In this document: positions 39,685-52,100 of the stretch, one piece after another
Numbering within the stretch: position 1 is the stretch's first letter
Layout of the letters: every line of letters begins with the position of its first letter
Origin: Caprimulgus europaeus
Taxonomy: Eukaryota; Chordata; Aves; Caprimulgiformes; Caprimulgidae
Direction: 5' to 3'
NCBI GenBank assembly: GCA_907165065.1
Contig: OU015523.1
Span: forward strand, 13,329,834 to 13,393,833
Length of the DNA: 64,000 nucleotides
Notes under the pieces: generated by a model
What the model was told of the DNA's origin: nothing
The model's database searches: none
Seen by the model: only the letters and a program-made list of their open reading frames with translations
Made by a program: the position numbers and the translations under genes

Positions 39685-40412
39685 AGTGGATGGACCTGTG
39701 GGTAGAGGAGGCAACGGTCCGGTAGCGTTGGTGGATAAGGGAGAAAATGGCCAGGATGGTAATTTTGGCCAAACTGGGGGTAAAGTTTTACTGTTCATTT
39801 AAATTAAACATGTGCAGCCACACAGGGCACTGACTCCTGCTTTGGCTGGGAATTGTCTCTGTTAAAAAAAGTTATATTAGCAAGCAGGACTAAAGCATTG
39901 TGCAACAGTGCAGTTGCCATTGTTTCCTCCTCACCTCCTGGCCTCCTTTAAGCACAGTGTGGGATTTCCCTTCCTTGTGGTGCTGTGATGATCTTAGGTT
40001 ATGTCTGCATGGTTGTGCAGTTGTACTCTGGGAGTCTTACAGAGTTTTAAAAGGGTAAGATGAGGGTTCACTGAAAATGGGAGGAGACCAGAAAGAGAAA
40101 TTTAAGGAATGGAAACTGGAGCTAGATGAGGAGCAAGAGACAGGATCTGAAGTCCAGCTCTTAATGAAAGAAGAAATAAATGCCAGAAATCTCATAGGCC
40201 TTCTCCTTTTAACTCTTTGGGTCCTGGTATGTTTTTTTTATCATTTGAGCTTTTTTCCTTTGTTCTGGTGTGGTTTTTTTTTTTCATTGTGTGACTGAAC
40301 TGGAGTGAGAGGTTGTATTTAGAAAATAGGGTAATCCAAGATTAACTTGTCACTGTTACCTTGCTAAAGATTTATAATTTTTTTTTCCTCCCTCCTCTCC
40401 TTTACTCCTCAG

Positions 40413-40469
40413 GCTTGGGTAATTAGGAAGAACTGACTGCTAAAGAGAAAATGACTTCTCTAGAAAAAG
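40413..40469 (+). CDS. BLZF1: BLZF1 exon 2 (first coding; CDS starts 40451)
   Basis: A long CT tract and CAG precede 40413, and the donor is G|GTAGGT after 40469. The 38-nt 5' UTR part is followed by ATG and five codons (M-T-S-L-E-K) plus one base. An in-frame TGA at 40434 ends the upstream ORF predicted from exon 1. Confidence 0.9.
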
Positions 40470-43400
40470 GTAGGTGGTTCACATGATATCTGAGCAGACA
40501 GGATTAAAAGCACTTTAACTTGAATTCTAAAGACCAATTACACTGTAGCCAGGCTCCATTCATTTAAACTTCCTCCTTTTATATAGCTGTTAGGAAGGAG
40601 CTATGTGACTTCTTTATTGCAGTGAAAACCAGATCTGCCCAGATGGAAACTGAATAGGGTTTTCTAATCCAGCTTTGTATCACTTGTTTATCACTTGTAC
40701 TGTCATCTGTCTGTATGTTTGTCTGTCAGTCCTTCTCTGGTATTCAGAACCTGTTGGTACTGATTCAGCCAACCTGAAAGAAGGGCAATATAATGGTGCT
40801 ACTACAGCATTTTTGAAATTAATTATTTAGACAGAGGATACAGACTTGCATTACTGCCCGCAGGATGAAGAAAAAAGCATTGTGTGTAGCTATGCTCTAA
40901 GAAACTTTCTTGCCTTCACTCATTGTGAGGAAACTTTAGTGTAATCATACTTAATTCAGCTGAAAACGATGAACTTAAGTAAAATTAATGTCAGTAAACA
41001 TTATCACACATTGGGGAATTCAGAGCAGAATGCAGTATTACTGTGAATAGCAGGGTCTGTTGATTAGAAATGAAGCAGAACTGGCAAGTTGTTTTTTCTT
41101 AAACCTTCACTAGGACAACTAAAACACGTGGTAGATAGTATTTATAGTAGCTATGTAGCAAATAGCTGTTTTTCACTTCATCATTCCTTTTTAAAATGAG
41201 ACTGCTCTGATTGTGTCAGCTCCCAAAACCTGATTTTGCTTTCAACCTATGCGTAATATTGTCACATTTTCTCCTTGGTAGCTCCTTTTCATGTCTGCAT
41301 CTGCCTAATTTGTATGGGAGCAGGAAGTTAAGATTAATACAATTCAGATCAATGTTTGTGTCTTGTACTACTAATATTGTTGAGCAATACACACTTGAGT
41401 AAAGGCTTTTCTGACTCATGCTTGATGATTACTGCTGCAAAGGACTATTTTACACATGCAGCATGCAATTTAAATCTCTAATTCTGAAGTACAGAAATTA
41501 AGTGAAAAGTTATGATGAGACTACAACAAAGTGAAAGGTGGTAAACTTTCCCTCTGCTGCTTCTAAATTTTAGTTGATGATGCCTCATCACCCATCCGAG
41601 GACCTGGAGATGGCATGGAAACAGAGCAGACAGCTGAATCAGTGGCAGTAATCACTGGAGCCAGTGCTACAAACCATCACATCCACCACAGCCCACATAA
41701 AAAGACAGTCTCTTCTCTGAGTCCTGGAGTTCTGCAGCTGGGTAAAGTACATGCTGATAAATCAGTGGAGATTGAAGCTGTTCGTATATTAGTCCCCAAA
41801 GCAGCTATCACCCATGTTGTTCCACCTAAAAACACTAAGGTAGCTAAATCAGTGGGACATAAAGGAGATGCATTCCACCAGTCAGATGGAGCTGCAGATC
41901 CCAAGAAGGAACAGACAGAGCTGAAGAATGCAATAGAAAAGCTAAAGAATTCAGAAAAGCGGTTGTTACAGGATAAAGAAGGCCTCTCTAATCAGCTGCG
42001 TATACAGACAGAGGTAAGAAATTCAAGGTGTTTTCTCTCACACAGCTGAGCTGCTTTGGTTTATATAAGGACTTTGGGAATGTGACTGAAGAGAATTCTA
42101 GCCTTGAAACAAATAGTTTCCCTTTTGAATTTATCAACTCAGAGTAGAAATATGTCTAAGTAATCCAGTGCTGCTTCTCTGACAACAGGTGAAAGTATCA
42201 AAGGCTTGAAGCTGGGAGAAACACAGTAGAGGGCTGCAGGGAAATGGATCTTTCATGAGGAAAGATTTTTTTGCTCCTCAACTCAACCACTAAGTGAAAA
42301 ATGTTACGGCAAAGAAGAGATGACTAATTTTCTGCATAATATAATCTGTGGATGTCTTGTCTAATCCTTTGTTATGTTACTGATTCAGGACTTGAATACT
42401 ACTGCAACTTTCTTTGTTTCCTTTAGCAGGCTTTCATTCTTTCTCTTTGGCCTCTGCTAGAATTTAAACAAGAATGTGTTAAATGTACATTAGTCTCAAA
42501 TGCTTATGCTCACTGGAGTGGATTGTGAGGCTTGATATCCTCTTCATTGGATGCATCCCATTCTGGAAAGAGAAATAGCAAATTGCTAACAGGAAATTGC
42601 CTAACTTGCCCTGCATTCTGGAAATAGGATGTGTTTCATTCTATGTTGATAATTACCAGACAGTCTGGTCTAATTCAGGTGAACCGGGAGCTGAAGAAAT
42701 TACTTGTTGCCTCTGTCGGGGATGACCTGCAGTATCACTTTGAACGGATGGCTCGTGAGAAAAACCAGCTAATCCTGGAAAACGAAGCCCTGGGACGGAA
42801 TATGTCTCAGCTCTCTGAACAGTTAGAGCGCATGTCTATACAGTGTGATGTGTGGCGAAGCAAATTCCTAGCAAGCAGGTATTTCCTCTTACAGAGCTGT
42901 TCAAACAGCATTCTCCTTCACTCTTTGACTATATACACCCATTGCAGTGCCTGGGAACGTGCTTATATACACAGAGGACAGCCACAACAGCTAAACTGAC
43001 ACCTACTCTGAAATTTGGGTATATAGAAAAGGTACAAAATCAGTAATCTCCTTGTAAATCTGAATAGTTCTGCTTTTCAAAGGTACTACAGTGGGTCCTA
43101 AACTTCCTAAAACCTTAACTCCAGTTCTTGTCAAAACATAGCAAGAAAAGTTCTTAATTCTGATAGACTGTGTGCAGTCTAGGGTGTAAAAATATCTTCT
43201 GGGACAGCTGTCTTGTCTTAAAGGTAATGAGCTTGACTCTTCATCCTCATCTCCCATCATGATACAATCATCAGTTTGTGAAGAAGTTGATTTAGTTAAG
43301 AACTCTGCTTATGGTGACTGGGAAGGGCAGCTTAGTATGGAAGAAAGAGTAGGGGCACCTTTTCATTATACACTTGATTGTGTTACTACTCAGAACCCTA

Positions 43401-46400
43401 CTGTTACTTCTATAACCGTGGCATAATGGGCAGCAAAAGTCAGGAGCAAATCTTAAGCTGGTCTGAATGTCAAAATCTTATCTGACAATGAGATTAGACT
43501 TGGTAAGTGTAGGTGTCTTACCAGATATATAAATAGTGTTCTAGGATTTTAATCTCTTACTGTGCTTGGATATAACTAACTAAATCTTAATTATGATGCT
43601 TAATGCTTATTACAAAAAGGCCTTACTGCTTGAAGGAAACTGTAATGTAATACAGTCTCCTCCCTTTAATTTGCTGGTCTTAAGATGTTTTTGCATATTG
43701 AATGAATGTAAATACTTGTGATAGTCCTAGCTAGGCTAGTCCTTAGCTATCCTAATTTAACTTGTTTCTTTAGCATTAACAGGAGTTGTGAGGTCAGAGA
43801 TGCAAATCTCTTCTAGGAACAACAGTGTGGCGATGTGCTTAGAGTAATACTCTGATATTGTAACGTTCTGATTTGTTGAGATCTCAAATTCCTAATTGAT
43901 TGCTGTTGTAAATGCAAAAACCAGAATTACATTCAAATATCTCAGGTATTTGAAATAGCTGTGTGAGGGGTCCATGCCAAGTCTCACGGCACAACAAAAT
44001 ATGACAACAGTTGTCTCATTTGTAGCTTTTAAAACATCTAGTTACTGCCCCTAAGAAAGGCACAGAGGTGAATGCAGGCTGTAGCTGTTATCTTTAGAGA
44101 TGAATGTGAAAAGATGTGGTTACAGCATACTTGTGAGAACTGTGTTAGTAAAACAAAATGTATTTAGCTCTTTATCTCTCAGGATACTTGTCCACCATGT
44201 TCACTTACCCAAGGCATTTTAAAATGTCTGTTACTAACTTGTATTAAGTGACATAAGCAAGTCAGAACATAATCTTGCACTTGTGTTGACTGTAGTTGAA
44301 CAGAAATTGCTCTTAATACCTGTCCTTCGTAATAAGGCTGATAAAGGTCCTGCGTGGGAGAGGGGGGTGAGAACAGCACCTTAATACTTAGTTTGAGCTG
44401 ACAAGTTACAGTCTGTAGTAGAAAAAGGTGACTTTCAAACTGCTCACTTACACTACTGATTGGAGATTATTACTTTTTTACAGGGTTATGGCTGATGAGC
44501 TAACCAATACCAGAGCAATTCTTCAGCGTCAAACCAGGGACGCACAAAGCGCAATCCAGGACTTGCTGAATGAACGTGATCAGTTCCGCCAAGAGATGAT
44601 TGATACCCAGAAGTACGATTTCTCTAATCCAGACTACCTCTGTGCAAACATTTCATTTCTGTCAGTTTATCCTAGGCCAGAGAAGAATCAAATAACGTTC
44701 CCCTGTTTAGTGATATTCAACAAAAATCAATTATGCTGATAGATAGTACGGTCACTTTTCAGTCTCAGAGCTGAAAGAGCCAAAGTAGCATTAATTCTTT
44801 CTTCATTCCCTGGAGATGTGAGATCTTCGGGGTAATATACTGTAGAACTGACATCCCTCATATCCTCAGACTTTCTCTATTTAATTGCTTACTGTCTTGA
44901 CTTCAAGTCTCCTCTGTCGTCTTCCAAAACATACAGATTCTTCTACCTGCTTTGGCTTTTTAGTGCTTATCCTCCCAGATGTCAAATAAGTTTTAACAGT
45001 ATTAAAATACTGTGTTGGTGAGGCCTTGTCTTGGAAAATAGCCTGTTTGCCTCCTTTTGAAACACTTATTCTTTTTTCCCTCCATTTTCTTAGTTAACAT
45101 TTAGCTTGTGCAGTAAGTCTTGGGAAGGGATGGTTTATCTGAAGTACGCTGTGTGCTGTTAGTATGGAGTACAAAAGCCACTAATGGTGCTTTTTTCCTT
45201 TCTGCACAGGCTGCTGGAGGAGCTGATGGTTTCTCTTCAATGGGGGAGACAACAGACATACTATCCTAGTGCCCAACCCTACACTACAACAGAACTAGCA
45301 TCTGTGAATTGTAAGCTAGCCAAAGCTGTAAGCTCACATCTTCTTGGAAACGTTGGCACTCACAGTCCAAAAAAGACTTCAACAGCTGTGGAGTTTTGCA
45401 ATACCCCTGCTGAGAAAATGGCTGAAATGGTATGAAGTCTTCATACACCTCAATCTGTCAGCACAGAGTCTTCTTTCCAGGCAGAATGCCTTGCTTTAAC
45501 TACTTACTATCTTGCCTTTTAAAAAAAACTATATGCAGAGGAAACATGCTGAATAGAGCTGTCTGCCTCATTTAAAAAAACAAAAAAGGGGGGAGTGGGA
45601 CCAAAAAAACCCAGCCTTAAAACTCCCCAAACAAAAAATACCACCTCACACAAAAGAAACAAAAAAATGGAATAGTAAGCACAACAACATAAATAATGTG
45701 ATAATACATATTTTCTTGTGTCCCTAGCACCACAAATAACTGGGTCAAATTTGTTTAGGGTTAGTGTGTCAGGAGGAAGCAAACTGACACCTACTTAATT
45801 AAAGAGTGAGTGGGAGAAGAAACCTGGTTCAGGTAGGAGTAAGTCATAATGCTTCAGCAGTAGTGTCTGCCCTAAAAATCAGTTCTGTTTGAAAGTGGGT
45901 GGAAACAAAGAGAGAAGCTATATGATTACCTTTCAAGAGATAAGATTTCACTGCAGGAAGTTGATGTTTAAATAGTGAACTAGAGTAACAGTTTAGTCTG
46001 GAAGCAGTTAAATAATAGTTGAGCAGCAGGAGGTTCCCAATGCCTTATCTGTGTTGCCTGGTTTTGATCAACTCTGCTAAAAAGATAAGAATGTTTTTTA
46101 TTCTCAATAATATCATACCTTGGATTTCTGATGGACATTACTAACTTATAAACAGTACTTCATGTCTTTATGTTGAAGGTCTGGATAGATGGATATTTAG
46201 TTTTCAACTTGAAAAACTTTCCTTTTGAGCAGAAATCCTTCCTAGCTGTTAGAGAAGGATAAATGCCATTAAACTGAATAGATACATTTTCATTCTCAAC
46301 TTTTCCATCCTTAGGTGCTACGTGTACTGGATCCAGCTGCACGTACAGAAACATCAACAGAAGTTTCTTTTTCTGAGACTTCTCCTTCCTCCTTCCTTTC

Positions 46401-46500
46401 CACAAAGAAGAATATTGGAAGGTTTCACCCCTATACAAGATACGAAAATGTAACTTTCAATTGTTGCAATCACTGCCAAGGAGAGCTGATAGCCCTTTAA
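40413..46500 (+). CDS. BLZF1: BLZF1 / golgin-45 (complete coding sequence, coding part 40451-46500)
   Basis: The coding join is 40451-40469, 41574-42013, 42679-42878, 44484-44612, 45210-45429 and 46315-46500. It gives 397 residues in frame (human 400). Residues 15-20 are RGPGDG, a tankyrase-binding pattern. About 57-88 is a conserved block (GVLQLGK, then AVRILVPKAAITH). About 110-265 is a heptad-rich coiled coil (NRELKKLLV, QLILENEALGRN, LSEQLERMSIQCDVWRSKFL). The end is NCCNHCQGELIAL, the Cys/His segment and C-terminal PDZ ligand through which golgin-45 binds GRASP55 (GORASP2). The human protein is a medial-Golgi matrix golgin and RAB2 effector needed for Golgi structure and secretion. The start at 40451 aligns with the human N-terminus. 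The old leucine-zipper nuclear factor name reflects the coiled coil. Identification is secure. Confidence 0.96.
41574..42013 (+). CDS. BLZF1: BLZF1 exon 3 (residues 7-153)
   Basis: This 440-nt exon has acceptor TTTTAG and donor GAG|GTAAGA. It carries the tankyrase-type motif, the conserved GVLQLGK/VRILVPKAAITH block and the start of the coiled coil (KLKNSEKRLLQDKEGLSNQL). It ends on a whole codon. Confidence 0.95.
41999..42000 (+). other. BLZF1: BLZF1 introns 2-6 (40470-41573, 42014-42678, 42879-44483, 44613-45209, 45430-46314)
   Basis: The listed coordinates are a marker only; the intron ranges are in the call. These introns are 0.6-1.6 kb and AT-rich, with no recognised repeat apart from an A-rich stretch near 45520-45670 in intron 6. 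Confidence 0.6.
42679..42878 (+). CDS. BLZF1: BLZF1 exon 4 (residues 154-220, coiled coil)
   Basis: This 200-nt exon has acceptor ATTCAG and donor AGCAG|GTATTT. It encodes VNRELKKLLVASVGDDLQYH and then LENEALGRNMSQLSEQLE, nearly identical to human. Arg220 is split over the junction. Confidence 0.95.
44484..44612 (+). CDS. BLZF1: BLZF1 exon 5 (residues 220-263)
   Basis: This 129-nt exon has acceptor TTACAG and encodes VMADELTNTRAILQRQ and then RDQFRQEMIDTQ. The only donor that keeps the frame is AA|GTACGA, which departs from the GTAAGT consensus; reading on would give a stop at 44739. Confidence 0.9.
45210..45429 (+). CDS. BLZF1: BLZF1 exon 6 (residues 263-336)
   Basis: This 220-nt exon has acceptor GCACAG and donor ATG|GTATGA. 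It encodes LLEELMVSLQWGRQQTY, then SHLLGNVGTHS, then STAVEFCNTPAEKMAEM, matching human. It ends on a whole codon. Confidence 0.95.
46315..46500 (+). CDS. BLZF1: BLZF1 exon 7 (residues 337-397 and stop)
   Basis: Acceptor CTTAG precedes GTGCTACGT. The 61 codons end in FHPYTRYENVTFNCCNHCQG and the PDZ ligand ELIAL, then TAA at 46498-46500. Conservation of the last 20 residues with human is almost complete. Confidence 0.96.
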   Translation: MLRVLDPAARTETSTEVSFSETSPSSFLSTKKNIGRFHPYTRYENVTFNCCNHCQGELIAL

Positions 46501-47730
46501 AAACACAGCCCATGCAGCCTGCTCATGTACTGTTTCTGAAGAATTACACTCATTGAGGTTCAGCAGGTTTCCTTTTTTCCTATTTCTTTCCATAATGGGT
46601 GGGTTTAGTATTGGAAATTATGCACTTTCTGCTTTTCTGCCTCTTGAAGTTAGGGACTGACAAGATTTCCTTAGCCTTTGGAATACTTCTACTATTTTTC
46701 AGTCTGGAAAGCCACTTATTTTCTTCTGCAAAGGCAAGACCAAAAATGTCATGCTGGTCCAATTTGTAGAGCATAGAGATGCCCTTGACTATTTAAGGTT
46801 TACAGTCTTACTAGCAAATCTCAGTGAATTCCTGTTTAGAAGGAGACGAAAGCATAACTATACCAAAGTAAATGAAGTGCTGATGTTTTAAAAAACAAAA
46901 CAAAAAAAAACAAGGCAATGGAAAATGGTCAGCTCCATGGTTTTTTTTAATCTTAGCCAAGGTGATGAATTGTCCCCAAGTCTATAATAAAAAGGAGTAT
47001 GTGCAATGATTTTTCATAGCTATAAGTTCTGAAAGTAAGAACACACGCAGTGTTGCAGCTCTCCTGGCAAGAAGGGGAAAGAGCTTGAATGAATTCTAGC
47101 TATAATATATAAATAGTAACTGTTTTTAAATGGATTCTGGAAAACTATGTAGGCTGAGATAATTTGTGTTTCCATAAAGGTAAAATAATGGCTTTTCCAT
47201 CTATTTCAGCTTCTAGAGTGAAGCTGTTGCATAGCTGATCCTCAGCAAAGACAGACTGATATACCTCCTTTAGTACACAGTGTTGAAACTTGGCCTAGTA
47301 TTAGAACTCAGTCCCTGCCCAAGGTCTTCCTGGGTGTTGTGGGAAGCTGAAGATAAGCACTAAGTTTGCACAGGTACTGGTAAAAAATATATTTTTTTAC
47401 TTGTATGCTTTTATAATCTTGATGTAGGTTCAAAGAGAAATTTGAGCAGATAATCTGCTAAATCCAAAGAAGTCTATGTAATTTGCAAATTTAAAGAAGA
47501 AAGGTAGGAGGATTCAAAGATGCATTTTAACTTCTTAGTTTCACTCCCAAATTTATCATATGTAGCTATCTAGTTTATGGAGTTTCTGAAATGGTTGCTC
47601 TTACCCAGTTTTCCTTTGAATCTCATACCATCATCAGAATATCTAAGTTACAAGTTCTTGCTGTTGCTGGCTATGCTTTGGTTTGCATGAAGAAAACTAC
47701 AATAAACTTTGTTTGCTTGCTTTCAAGTAG
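46501..47730 (+). other. BLZF1: BLZF1 3' UTR (probable extent)
   Basis: Candidate polyadenylation signals AATAAA lie at 46986-46991 and 47701-47706. The second is followed by a T/G-rich stretch of the kind found downstream of cleavage sites, so it is the better distal end. The actual ends are not determined from sequence. Confidence 0.6.
47701..47706 (+). terminator. BLZF1: Candidate BLZF1 polyadenylation signal
   Basis: AATAAA is followed within 25 bases by CTTTGTTTGCTTGCTTTC, a T/G-rich downstream element. Confidence 0.6.
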
Positions 47731-48334
47731 CAATTTTGGATTGAATATAGCTGTATTTCTGACCTTGTTCTCTCTGCAGCATAAAAAGAACTTTATGACA
47801 CTGAATTGTAAAACCCTTCACTCTACTGCTCTGAGGTAATGAATCAAGAAGCATTTCTTTTGCAGCTTACTACAATTAGGGAGATACTGTGCACCTGTGC
47901 AAACTTTCCCCCTGCATTTGCTTGCCAGACACAAGAAGTGTTCCTTGCCCTTGGTGTCAGGGGAAGGTGCAGGAAGGCACCTGTTACTCATGTTTCCTGT
48001 TAGCATGTGAAGCTTTCATTTCACATCCATGCCCTTTATCTATGCTGGTAAAAACTGCAGCACAGTACCCTCTGGTCATACACCAGTACTCTCCCAACAC
48101 GCCTAGAACTATCTCCAAACCAGTAAGAGAAAAATACTAATACCAAATTTGCTTTGCATCTACTACACCTCTGTCTGTTAAAGTACTTCCAGAAGACACT
48201 TGGAATGTGGAAAAATATAAGAACAATGCCAGACCCTGAAGTCTGTTGGATACAGACTGGACAGAACTCCCACTAACTTTATGACTTCATGAGTTACCTC
48301 AGCATGTTCTCTGACAAGAGTTCACAATTTAGCT

Positions 48335-49025
48335 GGGTAAGGTGATGTAGTTTATTATAATTAATTTAGCATACATAGACATGAATACAAGGAATCCAGC
48401 TTCCTTGACACTAGTAAAGGTCATACTTCACACAACCTTTTAATTTAATGGAATAGAAAACTACTGAATATAATTCACAGAACTAAGTCTCAAAAACTGT
48501 TCCACGTTCACATACATGTTAGCCTTCCAGTAACCACTTGCCTTGAACTAAAATAAAAGTCCTCCGGTCCAGACAGACTTAACAGCTGGGCAACAGATCA
48601 ACAGAAAGTGGTACAAGAAACAGCATTTTCCAACAACATAACACCTTGTACAGTTTTCATCACAAGCAGCAGCAATAATAATCCAGCAAAAATTCAACAT
48701 TTTACATAACAGCCTGCATCCAGGAATTCATGGTGGAGTTGAGTATAAAGTGCCTTTTAAAGACAGGAATGTGTATTTGCCACCCTTGCATACTGATCTC
48801 ACACTCATTTTGATTTGGTCAAACCAAGAAGATCCCTGAGTTATATATAAAAGCAGGCTTTTCAACAAAGTTACAAATAAATAGATGGTAAAGTCATTGT
48901 CAGTGAAAAGAGTTGTTCAACTTACTTGAAAGCTTTAAAAACACCACAAGAAGTCTGTAGCTGTATGATCAAGCCATAAAAATTAGGAGGGTTGCCACCA
49001 AGCACTCTGTGGTTACATCAGACTT
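48335..49025 (-). other. CCDC181: CCDC181 3' UTR (probable)
   Basis: This stretch runs from the stop codon at 49026-49028 to the first minus-strand AATAAA. No coding or repeat signal was seen in it. Confidence 0.6.
48351..48356 (-). terminator. CCDC181: Candidate CCDC181 polyadenylation signal
   Basis: This hexamer reads AATAAA on the minus strand, about 670 bp beyond the stop codon. Cleavage would fall near 48335, leaving roughly 600 bp between the convergent BLZF1 and CCDC181 ends. Confidence 0.6.
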
Positions 49026-49188
49026 TCAACTGTACTGGTCTGTGAAGCGAAAGGATTTGGTCTCTGAAGTAATGCAGCGGATGTTCTGCATCTGTTTTGC
49101 CCTTCTGGCTTCTAATCTAAACTGCCTTGCTCTCTCTTTAGCAGCTAGTTCTTCTGCTCGTTTTTCTTCTCTCTTTCTTTTCAGCCAT
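49026..49188 (-). CDS. CCDC181: CCDC181 last coding exon (residues 466-519 and stop)
   Basis: Acceptor CCACAG precedes the exon, which completes the third repeat (AFKEWLKRKREE) and continues through a basic helix to SFRFTDQYS and TGA at 49028-49026. Confidence 0.94.
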
Positions 49189-52100
49189 CTGTGGAGAGAG
49201 AAGGAGGACTAGAAGTACTGACAGTTGCAACTGAAAGTTTTACATCACCCGTTCAGAGGAGACTTGTCCCCATTTAACTAGTCACTTTGTCCTGTCATGG
49301 CTGAGCCACTCCACAAGCCTGCTACTCCCAAACATGGGAGGCACTACTTTCCCTCTCAGTTCTCCTACTTCTGCATTCACCTTTACCTCCCCATTTTGTT
49401 GAGCTGATTCAGCTCATGGACTTGAGAGGGAAAAAAATCATTTTATTGGATTAATTTTCTGCTTGTTTAATGAACTGAATCAATGCAAGCCAGTTGCAGA
49501 ACAGGCAAAAAGGGGTGGAGGAGAGTGATCTCCCTTTTCAGCAGAAGCACTTCACTACTTGAGCTCAGGTTCTGACAAGTAATTTCACAACAGCGAACAA
49601 ACAACATCAAGGAACTGACATATTTTTGCTAGGGTGCAAGTTTATGAGGGCATATCCATGCAAAACAAACCCCCCCCAAAACCAATGAGGACTTCAGCAG
49701 TAAAGATGTACCATAAAATCACTACAGTCTTAAGCTGGTAGACTACAAAATTTTCAAGTATTCCCCTAGGAATGACCCTACTCACTCTTTAAAGGCTCTG
49801 TTGCATTCCTCTGTTCTTGGGAAAAAGGCAAGTCCCTCAGCTTGGCGTCTCAACATCTCCACCTGTTTTTCTTTCATGTGTTCTTGGTGCTTTTTCTTAA
49901 GCCATAACTTGAAGGCTTCTTCTGGATTCCTGTTCCTCTCCTATTTGAAAAAAAAAAAAAAAAGACAGACATATATACACAAGGCTTATCATTAAATGAC
50001 CTTTATATTAATCACATTATAATATTTTTTTTAACTCTGCTGGCATCTCCCATCCATGGGATATTAGGGGTGTTACAAGCAAACTACAGCATATGTTAAT
50101 TTGTCACACAATATATACATGAGCTAGCATTCAAAGCAGCATGTTTTAAAAAATACTGAATTTAGCTTTTCAAGCCCATCACTGCAAGACAGAGGAAATT
50201 CACAACAGAGCATCTGAATCTTCAGGTTTTGGTCAGGTCACGTGCATTAACCGCTTGCCAACAAGTTCAGATGGTAAGGAATAAACTTCAAAGGGTTTTC
50301 TGGCTGCTTGTTCACTGCAGGGTTCAATCAGGTAATTCTCCTGATAAAAAGGAGTTCCTTTATCTCCTGTGATTTTACAGCTCCTAAGTGAATATATGCA
50401 GCTTCTATGACACAAGCTGCCCTGCCAAGCAGAACAATACTAAACACACAAATCAACCGACCTTCACTGAAAACTGTAACAAAAGCATTTCCTATCACTG
50501 TAAATGTTCATATGATTAGCTAAGAACACAGGCTTAGCATTTGGTTTTCTTATCTAACCAGAGCTCTACAGATCCCAGTCCTACATCAGGGAAATCTTAC
50601 TTTGCTGTTCAAGTCTTCTAGCTCCTTTGCACGACGAATTCGCTTTTCTTCTTGCACTTGTTCTTTCTTCTTCTGTAACCAAGCTTTAAAAACCATCTCA
50701 TTCTCTCTTCTCTTCTGTTCTTCTTGTTCCTTTTTCCTTTCTTCTTCCTTGACAGGAATTAAGAGTGAGTAAACTTAGTATTTAAGACAATCATCTTAAT
50801 CTCCAAAGGCCTTCATTGTCACAACAGACAAGAAATAAGTCACTTGGGACTGTATGAGAGGACACAAAAATACTGGTGAAACAGGAATACTCAAAGACTG
50901 CATCATAACTGATAACTACTTTCAGGAAGAAATGAGTTTGAGCGCTTCTGTGGTTCAAGTGGTTCAGTCCAACCCTTTTTGTGATTACCTCCATTTCCAT
51001 GATACAACTCAATCCACAGACATTTCAATAGCAACAGGTGAAGACTTTTAAAATTAAGCCTGTCCAATAGCTCTGATTGGCTTAAAATCATTTTAAACTG
51101 ATGCATTTTAAAAGTGAATGCAGCTCTCGGGCCTGATGGACTACTAAACCCTAAAGGATATTTAACCACCTATGGACTGCAGTCACTACCTTAGAAATAA
51201 GGATTTTTTTCCTGGACATGAAGTTGTAATGCATTTACTTATGGAGCATTAATAGCTTAACATGTTTTTCAAGTTTACAAAATGAACTGATTTTTACAAA
51301 ATTGAGAAAAGTTTTTTTGAATTGTTAATCACATTTTAGCTAAGGACAAGTATCTGCAAGGAGGATAAAAGTTTTCAAACAACAGTTGAGGATGTTTTAC
51401 CAGGTTTTGACTCTCTTTGACACAAAAGCTATAATCCTCACTCATTTCAACACTCAGAAAAATCTATTTTTCTTGCAAATAGATGATGTTCCTCCCACCA
51501 ACACAACTTTCAGATTATCCTCCGAATTTACAATTTGTAATTTACTGAAATGAAAGAAACCCCACCAAAATGAAGCAGATGGATTCCAGTAATGTCAAGA
51601 AATGTTTCATGCCTGTGAAACCCATCACAGAATGGAAGAACTCTATTCAAGAATGAAGAAATAAGGTAACACATTCTTACCTTGTCATAAGCCAGCCAAC
51701 AGAGGAAGAGATTTAGCACACACTGTGAGGTAAATAACCTTCCTTACCTCTACCACACTACCTTTTACTTTAAATGCACAGAGTATGGTGTCAAGAGATC
51801 TAGTTTTGTGTCTACAAAGAAAATGCATCAGTAATTTCACATTTCATACCCCTTGTTACGGAGCTAAGCTTCAGCAAACTTTTCAAATAAAGCAGGCTAG
51901 ACCTATTTCCACAGATAGAAAGCAACTTTGAAGCTACTTAGCCAGCTTACTTAGAACATCATGGCACAGAAAAATGGTAGATGCTTCGTGAGCTTTTTGT
52001 AGAGCAATATACATAGTAAGTTACCTTTTTGTAATTATATCATCATAATGCAAAGTGAAGAAAAACATCTAAGTTTTTTACATCTTTGGTAAAGATTTCT

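Larger units (their letters stand above)
38144..40412 (+). other. BLZF1: BLZF1 intron 1
   Basis: It contains a CR1 copy (38455-38998), a CAAA run near 39596 and a G-rich run at 39657-39684. It ends in a long pyrimidine tract before CAG at 40412. No coding exon was seen. Confidence 0.6.
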
